Shown piece by piece: positions 61,482 to 64,000 of a stretch of DNA of 64,000 nt. The notes under the pieces were generated by a model that did not search any database, had not been told where the DNA came from, and was given only the letters and a program-made list of their open reading frames with translations. The stretch's first letter is position 1, and every line of letters starts with the position of its first letter. This stretch comes from an uncultured Porphyromonadaceae bacterium. Its GTDB lineage: Bacteria > Bacteroidota > Bacteroidia > Bacteroidales > Porphyromonadaceae. Position numbers and translations under genes: made by a program. Where the stretch lies: positions 1 through 64,000 of the forward strand of contig CAMYAB010000006.1 in NCBI GenBank assembly GCA_947253625.1. Direction: 5' to 3'.

Positions 61482-62642
61482 ATGGCGATGACCGCACAGA
61501 CCCTCAACACGATCCCCACTCCGGCCTATGTGCTGGAAGAAGATCTCCTCCGCAATAACCTACGCCTGATCCGACACGTCGCAGATGAGGCTGGGGTAGA
61601 GATCATACTGGCCTTTAAGGCCTACGCCCTCTGGAAAACCTTTCCGATCCTACGAGAGTACATAGCTGGGTGCACCGCCAGTTCGCCTTGGGAAGCCAGG
61701 ATGGGACACAAGTACATGCAGTGCCTGACTCACTCCTATGCCCCAGTGTATCGGGACGAGGACTTTGGGAGCTTTCTCGACTGCAGTGGGCACGTGACCT
61801 TCAACAGCCTTGGCCAGTTTGAGCGATTTTACCCCCAAGTAGAGGCCTACACAGCCCATCGCATCAGCTGTGGCTTGCGGATCAACCCCGAGTACAGTGA
61901 GGTGGAGACCGAGCTCTACAACCCCGCATCACCCACCTCCAGGCTGGGGGTGCCGGTCGCACAACTACCGGAGCAATTGCCCACCGGGATAGAGGGGCTC
62001 CACTTTCACACCCACTGCGAGAGCGACTCCTATGCCTTGGAGCGAACTCTAGAGGTGGTGGAGCAAAAGTTTGCCTCACAGCTGGAGCAGGTACAGTGGA
62101 TCAATATGGGTGGCGGCCACCTAATGACCAAAAAAGGCTACGATATCGACCACCTCATCCGTCTACTGCGTGGCTTTGGCGAGCGACATCCACACCTGCA
62201 CGTGATCCTGGAGCCCGGCAGTGCATTTGCCTGGCAGACGGGCACACTGGTCGCCACCATAGAGGATATCGTAGAGCGTGGCGGAGTGAAGACCCTGATG
62301 ATGGATGCCTCATTCACATGCCATATGCCCGATACCCTCGAGATGCCCTACCAGCCCGAGATCCGTGGGACATCGGTCGTACCCGACGACACCCACACAC
62401 TTCCCTATCGTGTGGGGGGAAATAGTTGCCTGAGCGGTGACTACAAGGGAGACTGGTACTTCTCCACCTCACCCAAGGTGGGCGACCGACTGATCTTTGA
62501 GGACATGATTCACTACACGACGGTAAAGACCACGATGTTCAACGGCATCGTACATCCCTCTATCTGGATGCATCGGTCGGACGGGAGCTGGGAGGAGTGC
62601 CGACGATACAGCTATGAGGATTACCTACACCGCATGGATTGA
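61482..62642 (+). CDS. nspC: Carboxynorspermidine decarboxylase
   Basis: A 386-residue PLP-dependent decarboxylase of the alanine-racemase fold that makes spermidine or norspermidine from the carboxy precursor. The PLP Lys46 lies in ILAFKAYALW. HFHTHCES, WINMGGGH and EPGSAFAW form the phosphate and substrate sites, and GNSCLSGDY contains the C-terminal catalytic cysteine. An open frame extends 21 codons upstream into the TPR gene, but ATG 61482 (or 61488) is 8 bp after that gene's stop and gives the normal start. This is the usual polyamine route in Bacteroidetes. Confidence 0.93.
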   Translation: MAMTAQTLNTIPTPAYVLEEDLLRNNLRLIRHVADEAGVEIILAFKAYALWKTFPILREYIAGCTASSPWEARMGHKYMQCLTHSYAPVYRDEDFGSFLDCSGHVTFNSLGQFERFYPQVEAYTAHRISCGLRINPEYSEVETELYNPASPTSRLGVPVAQLPEQLPTGIEGLHFHTHCESDSYALERTLEVVEQKFASQLEQVQWINMGGGHLMTKKGYDIDHLIRLLRGFGERHPHLHVILEPGSAFAWQTGTLVATIEDIVERGGVKTLMMDASFTCHMPDTLEMPYQPEIRGTSVVPDDTHTLPYRVGGNSCLSGDYKGDWYFSTSPKVGDRLIFEDMIHYTTVKTTMFNGIVHPSIWMHRSDGSWEECRRYSYEDYLHRMD

Positions 62643-62688
62643 TCGGGATGATATTAATGATTGAGCAAGACTAAAAACACTATTTGAT

Positions 62689-63645
62689 ATGGCATTTTTT
62701 GGATTATTCTCCAAGGAGAAAAAGGAGACACTGGACAAGGGATTGGAAAAGACGAAAGACTCGTTTTTTGGCAAACTCACCCGAAGCATCGCCGGCAAGT
62801 CCAAAGTCGACGATGAGGTCCTCGATGACCTCGAAGAGACACTGATCAGCAGTGATGTGGGTGTAGAGACTACCCTCAAGATCATTGACCGAGTGGAGGC
62901 GCGCGTCGAGCGAGACAAGTACATGAACACCTCTGAGCTCAACAAGATCCTCCAAGAAGAGATCGCCGGACTACTCGCCGAAAACGACATCACCGACGGC
63001 ACCGATTTTTCGATCCAAAATGAGCAAAAGCCCTATGTGATCCTAGTCGTCGGCGTCAATGGCGTAGGCAAGACCACAACGATAGGCAAGCTGGCTCACC
63101 AGTTCAAGAGCAGCGGCCTAAAGGTCGTGCTCGGTGCAGCCGATACCTTCCGGGCAGCCGCAGTAGAGCAGCTAGAGATCTGGGGAGAGCGTGTGGGTGT
63201 GCCGGTGATCAAGCAGCAGATGGGAGCCGACCCGGCATCTGTCGCCTACGACACAGTACAGCATGCCAAGTCCACCGGAGCCGACGTGGTGATCATCGAC
63301 ACCGCCGGACGTCTGCACAACAAAGTGGGGCTGATGAACGAGCTCACCAAGATCAAAAGAGTCATCCAAAAAATACACGATGTGGCACCACAAGAGGTCC
63401 TGCTCGTCCTAGACGGCAGTACGGGACAAAATGCATTTGAGCAGGCCAAGCAGTTTACAGCGGCCACCGAGGTGACAGCACTGGCGATCACCAAGTTGGA
63501 CGGCACGGCCAAGGGGGGAGTGGTCCTCGGGATATCCGATCAATTCAAGATCCCCGTCAAGTACATCGGCTTGGGTGAAAAAGTAACCGACCTTCAGCTC
63601 TTCGACAAAGCGGAGTTTGTGGCTTCATTATTCGGCAAAGCATGA
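62689..63645 (+). CDS. ftsY: Signal recognition particle receptor FtsY
   Basis: A 318-residue SRP-receptor GTPase that docks ribosome-SRP complexes at the inner membrane. An amphipathic N-terminus is followed by the helical N domain. The G domain has VGVNGVGKTTTIGKLA, ADTFRAAA, DTAGR and TKLDGTAKGG, and ends with YIGLGEKVTDLQLF. The acidic A domain is short, which is common in Bacteroidetes. The stop overlaps the rimO start (ATGA). Confidence 0.97.
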   Translation: MAFFGLFSKEKKETLDKGLEKTKDSFFGKLTRSIAGKSKVDDEVLDDLEETLISSDVGVETTLKIIDRVEARVERDKYMNTSELNKILQEEIAGLLAENDITDGTDFSIQNEQKPYVILVVGVNGVGKTTTIGKLAHQFKSSGLKVVLGAADTFRAAAVEQLEIWGERVGVPVIKQQMGADPASVAYDTVQHAKSTGADVVIIDTAGRLHNKVGLMNELTKIKRVIQKIHDVAPQEVLLVLDGSTGQNAFEQAKQFTAATEVTALAITKLDGTAKGGVVLGISDQFKIPVKYIGLGEKVTDLQLFDKAEFVASLFGKA

Positions 63646-64000
63646 GGAAAAACGAAGTAGAAGTCATCACCATGGGTTGTGCCAAGAACCTCGTCGACTC
63701 CGAGGTCTTGATGCAGCTTTTTGCGACCGGTGGGTATCGGGTGGAGCACGATCCGGAGGTGCTCAATGGCGAGATTGTGGTGATCAACACCTGTGGGTTC
63801 ATCGAGAGTGCCCGGGAAGAGTCGATCAACATGATCCTCAACGTCATATCCGCCAAAAAGCGTGGCGATGTAGGCAAAGTCTTCGTGATGGGCTGCCTGA
63901 GTGAGCGCTACCGCAAAGAGCTGGAGAGTGAGCTCCCCGAGGTGGATGGATTTTATGGAAAGTTCGACTGGAAAAACCTAGTCCTTGATCTAGGAAAAGC
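63642..64000 (+). CDS. rimO: Ribosomal protein S12 methylthiotransferase RimO (5' part)
   Basis: Translation from ATG 63642 gives MRKNEVEVITMGCAKNLVDS, then VVINTCGFIESAREESIN and VFVMGCLSERYRKEL. These carry the three N-terminal cysteines (about 13, 48, 83) of the methylthiotransferase cluster. The gene runs off the right edge, so the radical-SAM and TRAM domains are not seen. RimO modifies Asp88 of S12 using two iron-sulfur clusters. The start overlaps the ftsY stop, implying coupled translation. Confidence 0.92.
   Translation, partial: MRKNEVEVITMGCAKNLVDSEVLMQLFATGGYRVEHDPEVLNGEIVVINTCGFIESAREESINMILNVISAKKRGDVGKVFVMGCLSERYRKELESELPEVDGFYGKFDWKNLVLDLGK

Overview
The window comes from a member of the Bacteroidales, most likely a Porphyromonas-like species. 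The support is: a SusC/SusD locus, an RprX/RprY two-component pair, many Bacteroidetes lipoproteins, promoters of the Bacteroidetes type (TTTG, 19-20 nt, TAnnTTTG), and a family of 22-bp minisatellite elements that resembles the BrickBuilt MITEs of Porphyromonas gingivalis. All assignments rest on reading the sequence and translations by eye; no database search was run.

Layout. Positions 1-45 hold the 5' end of a 23S rRNA gene on the minus strand. It is preceded not by a 16S gene but by about 700 bp of non-coding DNA with its own promoter. Positions 1.0-1.4 kb are a cluster of GC-rich palindromes. From 1.5 to 10.6 kb lie housekeeping genes: an M48 peptidase with nadK, groES-groEL, rprX-rprY, a TPR membrane protein, and a lipoprotein with a ROK sugar kinase. 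From 11.1 to 20.2 kb on the minus strand is a polysaccharide utilisation operon (GH20 hexosaminidase, SusC, SusD, DUF5018/DUF4623 lipoprotein). From 21.6 to 29.4 kb is a second housekeeping block on the minus strand (DUF4827 lipoprotein-glmM-pepT-gcvT and metG-mnmA).

From 29.9 to 39.1 kb is a five-gene plus-strand operon: a TonB-dependent receptor, a YncE/BtuG-like propeller lipoprotein, a PKD-type surface lipoprotein and two paralogous leucine-rich lipoproteins. The first two resemble the BtuB-BtuG vitamin B12 uptake complex, and the rest look like surface accessories.

From 39.6 to 57.3 kb is an exopolysaccharide/capsule locus. Its export and control genes (wza-, wzc-, cpsB-like and a CapD-type dehydratase, 39.6-45.6 kb) have host-like GC content. 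They are followed by an AT-rich cassette (45.7-57.3 kb) with flippase, polymerase, glycosyltransferases, an unusual trio (QueC-like PP-loop protein, FrhB-like iron-sulfur protein, pyruvyl transferase), two broken genes flanking a decayed repeat element, an aminotransferase and an initiating sugar transferase. Upstream of the locus is a striking array of four 17-bp palindromes spaced exactly 21 bp apart.

From 57.7 kb to the end are trpS, a DUF3127 protein, an uncharacterised TPR-like protein, nspC, ftsY and the start of rimO, which runs off the window.

The items most worth following up are the phased palindrome array before the capsule operon, the QueC-like/FrhB-like/pyruvyl-transferase trio, the extended BtuB-BtuG operon with twin leucine-rich lipoproteins, the 23S gene without a 16S, and the dispersed 22-bp repeat element with a conserved tail.
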